From contig NZ_SLUQ01000008.1 of NCBI RefSeq assembly GCF_004345245.1, forward strand, positions 62,001 to 126,000: DNA of 64,000 nucleotides, read 5' to 3'. The notes beneath the pieces are model-generated. The model was not told the DNA's origin. It did no database searches and saw only the letters and a program-made list of their open reading frames with translations. The translations under genes were made by a program, and so were the position numbers. Shown here in pieces: positions 8,528 to 18,431 of the stretch. The stretch's first letter is position 1, and each line of letters starts with the position of its first letter. This stretch comes from Rhizobium sp. BK251. Lineage in GTDB: Bacteria; Pseudomonadota; Alphaproteobacteria; Rhizobiales; Rhizobiaceae.

Positions 8528-9739
8528 TCATGGCTGGAAAATCAGGAGCACATAGGTCACGAACAGCATGAGGTGAATTGCACCCTGCATGACATGCGTG
8601 CGGCCGCTCGCGAAGGTGATGATGCTCACGAGAAGCGTGAGCATGAGCATCACCATGTCCCCGTGCTCGAGACCCAGTATCAGGAGATGTCCGTGAAAGT
8701 GGCTGATAAGCAGCATTGCCGGCACCGTGAGGCCGATCGTCGAAAGCACGGAGCCGAGGAAGATGTTGATCGAGCGCTGAAGGTGATTGGCGATGGACGC
8801 CTTCACGGCACTGATCGCTTCCGGCGTCGCCACGAGTACGGCCATGATGACGCCGCCGAACGCGGGTGGCGCGTGAAGGGTCTCGATGATGTAATCGACC
8901 GGCATTGCCAGATGCTCGACGAGATAGACGACGGGCAACATGTGCAGGAAGAGCATGAGGGCATGGAACCATGCCGTGCGCGGCGGCTGCTCCCTTCGCT
9001 CGACGTGCTCCGCGTCATTGGCAAAGAAGCCGTGATGGCGGCCGGTCTGCAGCACGAGGAAGGTCGCGTATAGGCCGAGCAGCATGATGCCGAGGACCAA
9101 TTGGCGGGGCGCCGAGGGGTGGGGCAAGCCGTCGGCATAGAGGGTGGCCGGCAGCACGAGGCTGAGGGTCGCGAGCGGCACGATGACGCCGAGGTAGCTG
9201 TTGGCGCCCTGGAGGTTGTGATACTGCTCCGGCCGTCGCCACGCGCCAACCAGCAGCGATATCCCCACCATGCCATTGAGGATGATCATGATGACCGCGA
9301 AAAGCGTGTCGCGCGCAAGCGTCGGATTGCTTTCGCCGTGTGTCATCACGGCGGAAATGGCAAGCACCTCTATGGCCGTCACCGAAAGGGTCAGGATCAG
9401 CGTGCCGTAGGGCTCGCCCAGCAGTTGGGCAAGGTGATCCGCATGGCGCACCACCGACAGTGCCGAGCCAAGCACGGCTGCGAAGAGCCAGAGGAAAATC
9501 AGGCTAAACCACAGCGGATTGCCGAGGTTCGCCATCATCTGGTCGCCGGCCGAGAAGAACGCAAGGCAGGTCGCCGCGCTGATGCCCAGGAACCACTCCT
9601 CGCGCACCAGCCGCATCAGGCCTCCGGCAGGCAGGGTCATCGTCTCCGTCATCGGAAGGTCGGCCATCCTGTCGACGGAAGCCGGATAGTCCGACGCACG
9701 CAACTGCGATTGGCCCTCATGAGGAAGATCCCGCTTCAC
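8528..9739 (-). CDS. ChaA-like calcium (cation):proton antiporter
   Basis: About 403 aa with roughly eleven hydrophobic segments. Both alpha repeats of the cation/proton exchanger family are visible: LSVTAIEVLAISAVMT in the first half and VATPEAISAVKASIANHLQRSINIFLGSV in the second. An acidic/His-rich loop lies between, as in ChaA. It should expel Ca2+ (or Na+/K+) in exchange for protons across the inner membrane. The start is uncertain: GTG at 9739, or ATG at 9667 giving MADLPMTETMTL. It lies downstream of the eCIS operon on the same strand, 130 bp after its last gene, with no clear terminator between. I treat it as a separate unit. Confidence 0.9.
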   Translation of the reverse strand: MKRDLPHEGQSQLRASDYPASVDRMADLPMTETMTLPAGGLMRLVREEWFLGISAATCLAFFSAGDQMMANLGNPLWFSLIFLWLFAAVLGSALSVVRHADHLAQLLGEPYGTLILTLSVTAIEVLAISAVMTHGESNPTLARDTLFAVIMIILNGMVGISLLVGAWRRPEQYHNLQGANSYLGVIVPLATLSLVLPATLYADGLPHPSAPRQLVLGIMLLGLYATFLVLQTGRHHGFFANDAEHVERREQPPRTAWFHALMLFLHMLPVVYLVEHLAMPVDYIIETLHAPPAFGGVIMAVLVATPEAISAVKASIANHLQRSINIFLGSVLSTIGLTVPAMLLISHFHGHLLILGLEHGDMVMLMLTLLVSIITFASGRTHVMQGAIHLMLFVTYVLLIFQP

Positions 9740-9869
9740 CAGTTCAGATTGCTCCCGAGGCTCAGACGCGCCCGATTCCCCGGGGCGCGGCCGATGCCTT
9801 GAGCAAAGCTTACACTCGTTTGCGGCCGTTCGCGAGACCGGTCGACGGCTGCATCCCCAGCGCCGGCGG

Positions 9870-10385
9870 CTAGCCGAGGATCTTTGAGAACTGCCCGAGG
9901 GCGGCGAGCGCCGATTTGGCCGTGGCGTCGAAGCTCTCTAGAGCCTTCTTGTCCTGCTCTTCCTCGGCGGCGAGCGCCGCGTTGGCTTCCTCGGCCTGCT
10001 TGACGAGGAGCTCGTCTCCCGCTGAAAGGCGCTTGAAGACCGCGCTCTTCAGGAACGCCGAGATCTCGGCGCGCTCGGCCCTGCGGGTCTCGAAACCCGT
10101 CTTCAATCGCGAGGTCGCTTCGTTGAGCGCAGTCGAGGCCTGCTTTCGAAAGTCCTCGAGCGGCGTCGACTGCGTCGAGTCCGTCGCCGATACCTTGAAG
10201 CCGGGATTGTCCGGCACGATGACGACAGTGCCCGGGGTCAGCTTTTCAAGATCCAGATGCGGGTTGGAGCGCCTGAGCTCGTTCACCGCTGCCTCTGCCT
10301 GCGCGCCACGGAACCGCGCATCCAGCAGATTGCCGCTCAGCGCTTCGAGGTTCATCTTCTCCCTGACGACGAATGTCCTGACCAT
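9870..10385 (-). CDS. LysM-like/coiled-coil protein, last gene of the eCIS operon
   Basis: 171 aa. The first 65 residues look LysM-like: a helix (AEAAVNELRRSNPHLDL) followed by EKLTPGTVVIVPDN, the usual 'N.....L.PG..I.VP' ending. The remainder is an amphipathic coiled coil rich in Ala, Glu and Lys (about 75-165), with no membrane segment. It follows the beta-helix protein gene by 21 bp in the same operon. A structural role at the particle (baseplate or tape-like) or as a loading factor is inference only. The coiled coil is far shorter than usual tape measure proteins. Confidence 0.75.
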   Translation of the reverse strand: MVRTFVVREKMNLEALSGNLLDARFRGAQAEAAVNELRRSNPHLDLEKLTPGTVVIVPDNPGFKVSATDSTQSTPLEDFRKQASTALNEATSRLKTGFETRRAERAEISAFLKSAVFKRLSAGDELLVKQAEEANAALAAEEEQDKKALESFDATAKSALAALGQFSKILG

Positions 10386-10406
10386 GATAACTCTCCGATA
10401 AGCCGA

Positions 10407-13400
10407 TCATGCCCGCAGATTGAGCGCATCCCATGGCGGGATGAGACCGCCGCCGGAAAGCGCGATGCCGCGGGTGGTTATGTTTCCGAGCACGGCGGCC
10501 GATTTGGTGGTCGCCCTGGTGATCTGTATCGACAGCTCGTTGCCGGTGACGCGGTTGGCATTGACGATGATCACGTCGGCTGCGAGCGTCACCGCGATCT
10601 TGCCGTTGAGCCGCGCATCGACGCGATTGTCGTTGAATAGGCACTGGCTGGCCGAGACGTCGACGGCAGGCGCGTCGCCCCGCGAATTGAAGGCATTGCC
10701 GACGACGGAGCCCTTCGGCCCGGCGAACACTTCGGCGGCCGCCAGTCCGGCAAGGGTCGCCAGAACGGGGCGACCGGCGCCCAGCATCAGCATCTTGGTA
10801 TTGTCGACGCGAACCGTGGTCAGCGTTCCGACATGGGTAATCGCCGCCTGCGGCCCGCTGTCGAGCACGAGCAGCGCGCGCCAGTCGCCATTGCTGCGGT
10901 CGTTGAGTTCGATCGCATCGCGATCGACGCGGTTGCGCGTGATCTCGAAGTCGATCACCGGAGCCATGACCATGATGCCGACTGCGCGGCCGACGAAATC
11001 GCCGGGAGGGGCAAGCTCGGTGATCTCGTTGCTGCCGATCGCCGGGCGACTGACGCCGAAGGCGAGGATCCCCGCGCGCATGGCCGAGGCGCTGGCGAGG
11101 ACGCCAAGCCGGCGTATGGTATTGCCGGCAATGGCCGCGGTATCGGCGCGCAGGACGCCGACGCCGACGACGATGCCGGTGTCGTTGGCGCTCGGCGGCC
11201 CGATATCGCGCAGGTGGTTGTTCTCGATGGAGATCGATGAGGAGCTTGCATCCGCAGTCGAAAGAATGCCGTTGCCGCATTCCTCGATGATGTTGAGTTT
11301 GACGATGAGATCGCGCACCGGTGCCGCGATCAGGATGCCGCTTCGGGCGAAGCCGCTGATCTGGTTGGCGAGGATCTGGCACTGGTTCGATCCATTGCGA
11401 TCGAGGCCGGTGACCAGCGCGATGCCGTTCTCAAGGGCGCCCTGCCGGTCGTTGTTGACGAGCTTGTTCTCGCTGATCCATGCACCATCGACCCCGCAGC
11501 TGATGCCGCTTCCGGGGATCGAGAATGCGTTGCGGCTGATCACCATCGAGGAGCCCTGAAGTCCCTGGCCCAAGGTACTGATCGCGACCTGCTGGCTGCT
11601 CAGTATCTCGTTTCCGGTGATGCGGGTGGCGAGGAGATGCAGCACGCTGCCGTTCAGCACGATCGCCTGCCGCGTGCTCCAGAACACGTTGTCGTCGATC
11701 GCCAGTCCTGCCGTCAGCAGCACGCTCGCCGGCTCGTTCTCGCCGGTCGGGGCGGCGGGATCGTTGGCAAGGATCGCCGTCGGCGCGAAGATCGCGTTTT
11801 CGCGGATAGAGGCTGCCGCGACGGCGCCTGCGAGCGATATCGCGGATGCCCGGAAATCATTCGTTTCGAGGACGGCCATGAGGAGCCCTCGCAGCGACAG
11901 GCCGATGGCCGAAATGACCTGGATCGCCGGCTGGCGGGCGAGCGACAGGATCGTCATCTTCTCGATGCCGATCGCGACGCCGTTGCGTATCACGAAGGCG
12001 CTGCCGCCTGCGGTGACAACCGTCGCCGGTCCCTGTCCCTTGATGAGCAGCGAGCGCAGGCCGTTCAATTGGACCGGTTCCGTGAGTGCATATTGACCGG
12101 GACCGAGGCAGACGGTGCCGCCGGTCTGGGCGGCCTGGTTGACGCCGTCCTGGATGGTGAAGCTGCCGCTTGCGTGGGATTCGGCGGTAACGCAGGCCGT
12201 GCAGCAGCAATCTTCGCCATCGCCGCCCGGCGGCGGCCATGGATGGCGGCAATCGGTTACCGTCCCGGCGCCGACATCCCAGATGGCGAGGCGCTCGTAA
12301 TGATGATGGATGCCGCGTGGTGGGGCGCGGTCGAGGATTTCGACAGAGGCATCCGAGGTCCGGGCCGCAAAGACCCAGTAATCCCCGGCGCGGAAGCCTT
12401 TTGTGCCCGTCGAGGCGAAGCTGACGGTCACGCCTTTTTCCAGCAGGAAGGTCGTCGCCGCGGCGGGAATGGCGATTACACCCGTCGAGCCGCCCGCATC
12501 GAGGTCCTGGATCTCGACAGGGGTACCGCTTGCGTCCGTGCGAAAGACCTTGCCTGTCTGGTCCCAACGACGGACGCGCAGATTGCGCTGGTCGGGGAAC
12601 GTCGAATCCGGGAAGGCGCCGGGCAGCATCGCAGCCGGCAGTGCCGGGGAGAACTGGATGCGCCGCGTGGCCTCGACGACGGTTACCTTGCGTATCTCGC
12701 CGCAGGTCTGCGAGAACTCGCGCACGTCGTCGATGATCTCCACCCAGTCACCCGTCTTGAAGGACAGCACGTCGTCGCGCCCGAGTGTTGCGAGCTCGAG
12801 TTCGGTGCCGGAAATCATGCTCGTGACGCGGCTGCCGACGCTGGCATTCTCCCGCGACCACTTGAAGGTCGCGCCGGCGCCGGGCTGCCCGGGATTCTGG
12901 ATCTCGACCCTGTAGAGCTGGTTTTCAAGTCCGCGGTAACCACCGGTCGGCGGAAGCTCGCAGGGATCGTCCACCGGCGCGACTTCGAAAGTGCCCGTGG
13001 TGAGCACGCCCGTCGAGGGCGCGATAAGGGTCTCCCAGCCGGCGACGTCGCCATCCGGCGAGGCGCAGGTGACGTTGGCTCCGGCTTCGTCTGAAAGCGC
13101 CCGGACCTGCCATACGGTCTGGATACGCGAGGTCGATTCGACGCCGACGGCGCTTTCGACGAGGTCGGGCTGCTCCAGATGCGTGACTTCCCGGTCCCAG
13201 ACGTCGAGATAGACGAGATGACGCCCGGCGGTCGGCAGGGCTGGCGGCTGCGGCAGGTAGGGCTGGGCCGTATAGGCTATCGGGTCGGCGAATTGCGGCT
13301 CGGCCATCAGGCCGTCGAACAGCTTTTTCGCGGGATCGGTCGAGACGGCACCGTGGTTTTCCGCGAGGAGGCCGTCGACATAGAGCCTGCCCTTGCCGAT

Positions 13401-13622
13401 CGAAAGTGCACCCGCCGCCACGCTGATCTTGAAGGCGTCCGGCGTCGTCGACGACACGGTCGAGCGGCCGAGCACGTCACCTGCAAGTGCGCGCAGGCGC
13501 CGATCGAGCACGTCGACCAGTTCGTTGGCATCGGCATCCAGGAGGACGCCGCCCTGCTTCAGTGCGATGCCGGCATAGTCCAGCAGCGGATTGAGGCGCA
13601 CTCTTGAAAAATCGGTACCCAT
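10407..13622 (-). CDS. DUF6519-type large beta-helix protein of the eCIS (baseplate/fibre candidate)
   Basis: 1071 aa. The N-terminus is MGTDFSRVRLNPLLDYAGIA followed by KQGGVLLDADANELVD, the signature start of DUF6519-type proteins that accompany contractile injection systems. Residues 1-470 hold beta-rich domains with a CCCTAC cluster near 470. From about 480 to the end lies a right-handed parallel beta-helix with many short 'I..N.I' rungs (for example IAGNTIRRLGV, GSNEITEL, GNAFNSRGD). Such proteins sit at the baseplate periphery or act as fibres; in this locus it is the best candidate for the surface-contacting part. It lies 25 bp after the gpI-type gene. The exact domain order is my reading, not a search result. 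Confidence 0.85.
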   Translation of the reverse strand: MGTDFSRVRLNPLLDYAGIALKQGGVLLDADANELVDVLDRRLRALAGDVLGRSTVSSTTPDAFKISVAAGALSIGKGRLYVDGLLAENHGAVSTDPAKKLFDGLMAEPQFADPIAYTAQPYLPQPPALPTAGRHLVYLDVWDREVTHLEQPDLVESAVGVESTSRIQTVWQVRALSDEAGANVTCASPDGDVAGWETLIAPSTGVLTTGTFEVAPVDDPCELPPTGGYRGLENQLYRVEIQNPGQPGAGATFKWSRENASVGSRVTSMISGTELELATLGRDDVLSFKTGDWVEIIDDVREFSQTCGEIRKVTVVEATRRIQFSPALPAAMLPGAFPDSTFPDQRNLRVRRWDQTGKVFRTDASGTPVEIQDLDAGGSTGVIAIPAAATTFLLEKGVTVSFASTGTKGFRAGDYWVFAARTSDASVEILDRAPPRGIHHHYERLAIWDVGAGTVTDCRHPWPPPGGDGEDCCCTACVTAESHASGSFTIQDGVNQAAQTGGTVCLGPGQYALTEPVQLNGLRSLLIKGQGPATVVTAGGSAFVIRNGVAIGIEKMTILSLARQPAIQVISAIGLSLRGLLMAVLETNDFRASAISLAGAVAAASIRENAIFAPTAILANDPAAPTGENEPASVLLTAGLAIDDNVFWSTRQAIVLNGSVLHLLATRITGNEILSSQQVAISTLGQGLQGSSMVISRNAFSIPGSGISCGVDGAWISENKLVNNDRQGALENGIALVTGLDRNGSNQCQILANQISGFARSGILIAAPVRDLIVKLNIIEECGNGILSTADASSSSISIENNHLRDIGPPSANDTGIVVGVGVLRADTAAIAGNTIRRLGVLASASAMRAGILAFGVSRPAIGSNEITELAPPGDFVGRAVGIMVMAPVIDFEITRNRVDRDAIELNDRSNGDWRALLVLDSGPQAAITHVGTLTTVRVDNTKMLMLGAGRPVLATLAGLAAAEVFAGPKGSVVGNAFNSRGDAPAVDVSASQCLFNDNRVDARLNGKIAVTLAADVIIVNANRVTGNELSIQITRATTKSAAVLGNITTRGIALSGGGLIPPWDALNLRA

Positions 13623-13647
13623 GAGTAACCCTCCCCGTCAATTGCTT

Positions 13648-15768
13648 TTAGCTGGCGTAGAAGACGCCGGCGTGCAGGCCAAACCGCAGATATTCGTCGA
13701 GCCGGATGCGCAGGTTCGTTTCACGCTGCGGCTGGAACAGATCGTGCAGCACGCCCATTTCGCTTTCATCGTCCGCACCGGTCCGGATCGAGGCATCGGT
13801 CGAGCTTTTCAGCTGGCCGTAGCCGGGATCGCCGTAGCGCAGCGAGGTGAAGTGCGGCAGCGCGCCCGGGTGATCCTCGTCCGGAATGCAGCGATACCGC
13901 CTCGGCGTCACGGAACCGGCGGGCACGAAGGAGAAGCGCATGCAGCCTTCCTGGCGGCGTTCGGCGATCACAGGTGCCCGCCAGGTTTCGCCGGGTGCGG
14001 GACCAAGGGCCGCAAAGAGGATCGAATTCGAGGCAAGCTCGATGAGCTTCGCATGGACCTTGCCGACGAAGGTACATTCGGATGCGGTGAGCGTGCCGCC
14101 CGGGCCGCCGGCATTGTCGCCGGCATAGGCGGGTGTTTCCGGCGCGCCGGCGTCCACGATGCAGTCTTTCAGCGTGATCTCGACGTCGCTCTCGATGACG
14201 AGCGGGCCGGTGATGCAACGCTCGAGAGTGACCTTGGCGAAGGGATGCTCGATGATGAGGCTCGGCGCGCCGGGCGAGACGGCACTGCCATCGGGATTGA
14301 GCGTGAGGCCCGGCACCAATGTGCAATCGCGCAAAACGAGTTCGCGCGGCTCGTCGTCGGCCGCTGCGGCGAGGCGGAGCGCGCCGCCGGAAAAGACCAT
14401 GCCGTCGAGGATGAGCCGGCCGCGCGCGCCGATTGCAAGCGTGACCTCGCCGCCCGCCACGATCAGTGGCCGTGCAGGGTTCCGTGCCGCAACCACGACT
14501 TTCAGGCCCGGTGCCTGCGGCGCGGTGACGTCGTCGATCCGGAAGGTGGGGGTCTCGGCATAGGTCAGGCTGTCGTCGATCAGGAGCCGGCCGCCGCCCG
14601 CGATGTTGTCGAGATGAGGCTGCAGAGCATCACCGTTGGCGACCGTCTCCTGGGTCGCCAGTTCCTCGCCTTCGGGCGTGCGCTCGTATTCGCCGCCGCC
14701 GATCGCGCTCGGCGTACCGTAGTGGAAGGTCGCAAGCAGCGGTCCGTCAGCCGGTTCACCGAGAAGGACGCGGCCGCGCTCCGGATCGAAGCCAATCGTT
14801 CCGGCCGGCACGGCATCCTCATGATTCCAGCCGATGACGGTGCCGCCACCGTCGAGAATGTCCCGCAGGTCGCAGACCCTGACCTCGCCGACCGGTACCG
14901 GCGTCGGCGGCGTGCCGGGACGCAGGAAGACGATGCTTTCGCCATCGCCGTAGTCGTCTTCGAGGATGTCGTCGGGTGCAGGGATCGTACTTGCCTGCGC
15001 TGCCTTTACCGCAATCGCCATCAGGCGGACGGACAGCGGCTCGGGAACGTTGATCGGTTCGGCAAGATGGCTGATGTCGTCCTCCGTTCGTGGCCGGCGG
15101 AAGAGCTGCAGGTCGGCTCCGAGCGGATTGACGCGGAACTTGCGGCCGCTCGCATCACCCGGGTCGGGCACCAGCGGCAGCGCCGTCAGGCGTAGCGCCA
15201 GCAGGCGCCAGAGGAAGATCCCGACATTCGGAATGTTGTAGCGTCCGGAACGCGCCTCCGGCCGGCGCATCTCGGCGGTATGGGCGAAGCTCTCGAAGGC
15301 ACCGCCCAGCAGGAAGGTCGCCTTCAGGTCACGGAGATCGGCCGTCGCCTTGGCATGCAGCCGGATATGCTTCATGTACTGGGTCGTTGCTAGAAGCTCG
15401 AAATATTCGACGGCATGGGCCGGCCATGTGGTGACGTCGCTCGCAAGCTGCTCGAGCATCAGGGCAGTGCCTTTGCGCCGGCGGTGACCGATGGTGTTCG
15501 CGACTTCCGCCCTCGGCGAGGCGATGTTCGGTGCCACGCCATGCAGCGGCCGGTAGCCGATCAGGTCGCCGATATAGGGCGCTACCCAGTCGGCGCAGGT
15601 CTCGATGAACTGGTCGTCGTAGAGCTGCTCGACATTTTCCTCCAGGGCGGCGAATTCCTTGGCGAAGGCCGCAAGCAGCGCCTTCAGCGGTTCTCCCTGT
15701 TCGGCGTCGCGCAGGCGATAGACGGCGGGCAGCAACGAATAGAGGCGTTCGGCGGTCAGCGTGCTCAT
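13648..15768 (-). CDS. gpI/Afp12-type phage tail protein with a C-terminal beta-helix
   Basis: 706 aa. The first 100 residues match the tail protein I pattern that follows gpJ genes: LLPAVYRLRDAEQGEPLKAL, then EENVEQLYDDQFIETCADWV and APYIGDLIGYRPL. Residues about 430-600 are rung-like (LILDGMVFSGGALRL, VTLERCITGPLVIES, ITLKDCIVDAG), suggesting a small beta-helix fused on. In phage tails gpI sits in the wedge and connects to fibres. The start codon overlaps the stop of the upstream gpJ gene by 4 bp (ATGA), so translation is probably coupled. The length is several times that of P2 gpI, so the C-terminal part is an added module. Confidence 0.87.
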   Translation of the reverse strand: MSTLTAERLYSLLPAVYRLRDAEQGEPLKALLAAFAKEFAALEENVEQLYDDQFIETCADWVAPYIGDLIGYRPLHGVAPNIASPRAEVANTIGHRRRKGTALMLEQLASDVTTWPAHAVEYFELLATTQYMKHIRLHAKATADLRDLKATFLLGGAFESFAHTAEMRRPEARSGRYNIPNVGIFLWRLLALRLTALPLVPDPGDASGRKFRVNPLGADLQLFRRPRTEDDISHLAEPINVPEPLSVRLMAIAVKAAQASTIPAPDDILEDDYGDGESIVFLRPGTPPTPVPVGEVRVCDLRDILDGGGTVIGWNHEDAVPAGTIGFDPERGRVLLGEPADGPLLATFHYGTPSAIGGGEYERTPEGEELATQETVANGDALQPHLDNIAGGGRLLIDDSLTYAETPTFRIDDVTAPQAPGLKVVVAARNPARPLIVAGGEVTLAIGARGRLILDGMVFSGGALRLAAAADDEPRELVLRDCTLVPGLTLNPDGSAVSPGAPSLIIEHPFAKVTLERCITGPLVIESDVEITLKDCIVDAGAPETPAYAGDNAGGPGGTLTASECTFVGKVHAKLIELASNSILFAALGPAPGETWRAPVIAERRQEGCMRFSFVPAGSVTPRRYRCIPDEDHPGALPHFTSLRYGDPGYGQLKSSTDASIRTGADDESEMGVLHDLFQPQRETNLRIRLDEYLRFGLHAGVFYAS

Positions 15769-18431
15769 GCCATCTCCTCCAACTGATCGAAGGGTCCGGG
15801 ATCGAGGGTGAGGAGTTCTGCGGGTCGCGCGACGCCGTTTTCGACGCGCATACGCGAGGCAAGGAGCCGGACCTGGAGTGAGGGAACGGTCTGCGCCGCA
15901 GGCTGCGTGCCGCCGTAGAGACGCGAGAGATCGACCGCGACGACACCGGCGACGGACTGCGCCACCGCGATGACGTCCGATTGCTGGACCGCCTGTCCGA
16001 GATCTCGCGCATCGAAGGAGAAATGCGCCCGAAGCGCTGCTTCCACTGCCGCCAGGACTTTCTTCACTTCAAAGGCGGGATCTACCTTGACCTTGAGGCC
16101 GAGGCGGAAGGTGCTTGCCTCATGATCGAGCAGCGTGACGGAGACATGCGGGTCGCCGCTTGATTTCAGGGCTGCCAGTAGGTTCTGCAGCACCGGGTTC
16201 GACGATGTCAGCGGATCGCCGTTCGGCGCAGCGAGCGTGATGGCGATCGTCTGGCCCTGGCGTGGCTGGAGCACCGCGGCACTTGCCTTGGCAATGCCGC
16301 TGAAGGCGCGGGCGAAATCCTCGTAGTCGAGCAGGGAGACGGCTCGGCCGAGGGTGCGGGTCGTCAGCGGGATCGTGCGCCGGGCTGCATCCGAGGGCTC
16401 CGGCTCCGTGCCGCCCTCAGCGGGAAGGGGATTACTGACGCTCTTCAGCCCGAGCGGACGCGTCATGAGCTGGGTGAGCTTTTCAGCTGCGACATTGCCC
16501 TCGGTGCCGAGCCCCTTGCGGTAGGCGGCACGGATATTGTTGACACCGGTCGGCAGGCGGGCACCGCGCAATCCATCTCCGAAGGCGACGAATTCGCGGC
16601 CTTGCTCGTCGGTTTGCAGCGTGAAGGCGCGCTCGGTCGGTGCGGCACCGAACATCGTCGGCCGCTCCTTCCAGGCGATGTCGCCGACGCGCACGGTCAA
16701 CTCCGCTTCGGCACCGATCTCGTTGGCGGCAGCGCGGTAGGTGAGCGGCAGCTGCTTCAACTCGAAACGCTGGAAGCTCTGGCTGGCATTGCCGGCGCCG
16801 AGAATCTGGAAGACCGACTCGCCGTGCGAGGCGAGCGCGACGTTCGCATGCACGACGACGCTTCCGCGCAGGAGGGGATTGGGAAGCGGAGGGGCGATCT
16901 CCAGTTCGCAACGGCCCGGGCCGGCGGGATGTGCCGCAACAAGCGTTACCTGCAGGGTAACAGCCTTGTTGTCGTTGGCGCGCAGGCCCCGGATGATTAG
17001 CCGCCGACCGGGCAGCAGAGCCTCCTGGCCGATGGCAGCGGGTACCCGGTCGCCGCTGACGTTCGTGGTCACAGGGCGCGCGGCCAGCGGCAGGAACTCG
17101 GACTTGCCGTAGACCGAGGTTTCGCGCACCTGATCCTTGAAGACATCATCGAGGTTCTCACCAGCCAATTCCAGCCGGGTCACCTTGGCCGACAGAGCGA
17201 AGTTCGCGCGAGAGATCTCGGTCGTTCCCGTGACCCGGTAAAGTTCGACATAGGTGCCGCTCGGGAAATTCTCATCGGGCCGGTTGAAGCCGCCCTTTGC
17301 AAGGATCGCGAAGCTGCGCTTTTCGATCGCGCCGGGCACGTCTGCGCCGATTTCCGTCTGTGTGCCGTCGAGATCGACTGCGCCGCCCGCCGCGGTCGGC
17401 GTGACGAGGCTGATGAAGAAATCGCGCCATTCGCCGTCATCGGCCGCGCCACCAAACTTGGCAGCGTAGTCGGCGCGGAAACGCGCATCCATGCTGCGCC
17501 AGACCGGAGCATTGTTGCCGAACACGCCGGCGCGCTTGCGCATAGCGAAGACGAAGGTCTGGCTTGCGGGGTTGGAGAAGGGGGAGGAGGAGCCCAGCCC
17601 GCGGGCCCAGGTGACTCGCGTGCGGTCGTTATCGCTGTCGGCCGTGACCCCCGTGATCAGCCGGAAATCCCAGTTGTCGCTGTCCGCGCTGTCGAAGAAT
17701 TCCTGGCCGACAAAGAGGAGCGCATCTCCGGGCTTGAGACCGGTAGCGACACCCGCCAGCCATGCCTCGCGCTCGTCGCGCCCCGGGAAATGCGTCTCGC
17801 TCAGCCACGGGCGGATGGCGTTCCATGCAGGCCGCGCCTCGGCGAGCGTCTCCACCAGTTCGAAGGTCTGGGGTTTTTCACCCGGACCCGGAACACTCTG
17901 TACTTTCAGGCCGGTCTCGAGAACAAGGCTTTCCGGCACGCCGGTCACGAAATTCCCCGGTTCGGGCGCGAGATTGGCCGGCGGCGTGGGTGGTGTATCG
18001 AGAGCGAAGGCGAGCCATGTCTCGGCGGCGACGCCGGGCCGCAGGCGATAGCCGACGAGCTTGCCCATCTCCTGCAACGAAATGCGCTCGACGGCCGTGC
18101 GCAGGAAGGATTCGTTGGCGATCCGCTCCTGGTAGAAGGTCAGCACGTCTGCCGAGCAGGCGAAGGCATCGATCAGGCCGATCGTGAAATCGTCGTCATC
18201 GCGCGAGCGCAGCTGCGATAGCTGCGGAAAGGCTGCGGAGGAAAGCGCCGCCTGCAGGCTCTCCCGGAAATGGGAATATTCACCGATGCGATACTCGATC
18301 GCCGAAAGCCCGCTGCGATTGAAAAGTGCCTGCGGGGTTTCGGCTTCGATGCCCTCGCAGCAGCCGCAGCACTCGCTGCCGGCGGCGACGGGCGGTGCAT
18401 GGGGTTTCAGGTCAGGGACAGGCGTGCTCAT
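15765..18431 (-). CDS. Baseplate wedge protein, gpJ/Afp11-like (second copy)
   Basis: 888 aa. The N-terminal CCGCCEG cluster is followed by the baseplate J-type region: FTIGLIDAFACSADVLTFYQ, ERIANESFLRTAVERISL and GKLVGYRLRPGVAAETWLAF. The middle carries REFVAFGDGLRGARLPTG, then GTEGNVAA and the C-terminal PEPSDAARRTIPLTTRTLGR repeated-fold region seen in putative baseplate assembly proteins of contractile systems. It overlaps both neighbours by 4 bp. It has the same architecture as the 849-aa protein encoded just upstream; paired large J-like proteins form the baseplate wedge in Afp/PVC-type particles. Confidence 0.92.
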   Translation of the reverse strand: MSTPVPDLKPHAPPVAAGSECCGCCEGIEAETPQALFNRSGLSAIEYRIGEYSHFRESLQAALSSAAFPQLSQLRSRDDDDFTIGLIDAFACSADVLTFYQERIANESFLRTAVERISLQEMGKLVGYRLRPGVAAETWLAFALDTPPTPPANLAPEPGNFVTGVPESLVLETGLKVQSVPGPGEKPQTFELVETLAEARPAWNAIRPWLSETHFPGRDEREAWLAGVATGLKPGDALLFVGQEFFDSADSDNWDFRLITGVTADSDNDRTRVTWARGLGSSSPFSNPASQTFVFAMRKRAGVFGNNAPVWRSMDARFRADYAAKFGGAADDGEWRDFFISLVTPTAAGGAVDLDGTQTEIGADVPGAIEKRSFAILAKGGFNRPDENFPSGTYVELYRVTGTTEISRANFALSAKVTRLELAGENLDDVFKDQVRETSVYGKSEFLPLAARPVTTNVSGDRVPAAIGQEALLPGRRLIIRGLRANDNKAVTLQVTLVAAHPAGPGRCELEIAPPLPNPLLRGSVVVHANVALASHGESVFQILGAGNASQSFQRFELKQLPLTYRAAANEIGAEAELTVRVGDIAWKERPTMFGAAPTERAFTLQTDEQGREFVAFGDGLRGARLPTGVNNIRAAYRKGLGTEGNVAAEKLTQLMTRPLGLKSVSNPLPAEGGTEPEPSDAARRTIPLTTRTLGRAVSLLDYEDFARAFSGIAKASAAVLQPRQGQTIAITLAAPNGDPLTSSNPVLQNLLAALKSSGDPHVSVTLLDHEASTFRLGLKVKVDPAFEVKKVLAAVEAALRAHFSFDARDLGQAVQQSDVIAVAQSVAGVVAVDLSRLYGGTQPAAQTVPSLQVRLLASRMRVENGVARPAELLTLDPGPFDQLEEMA

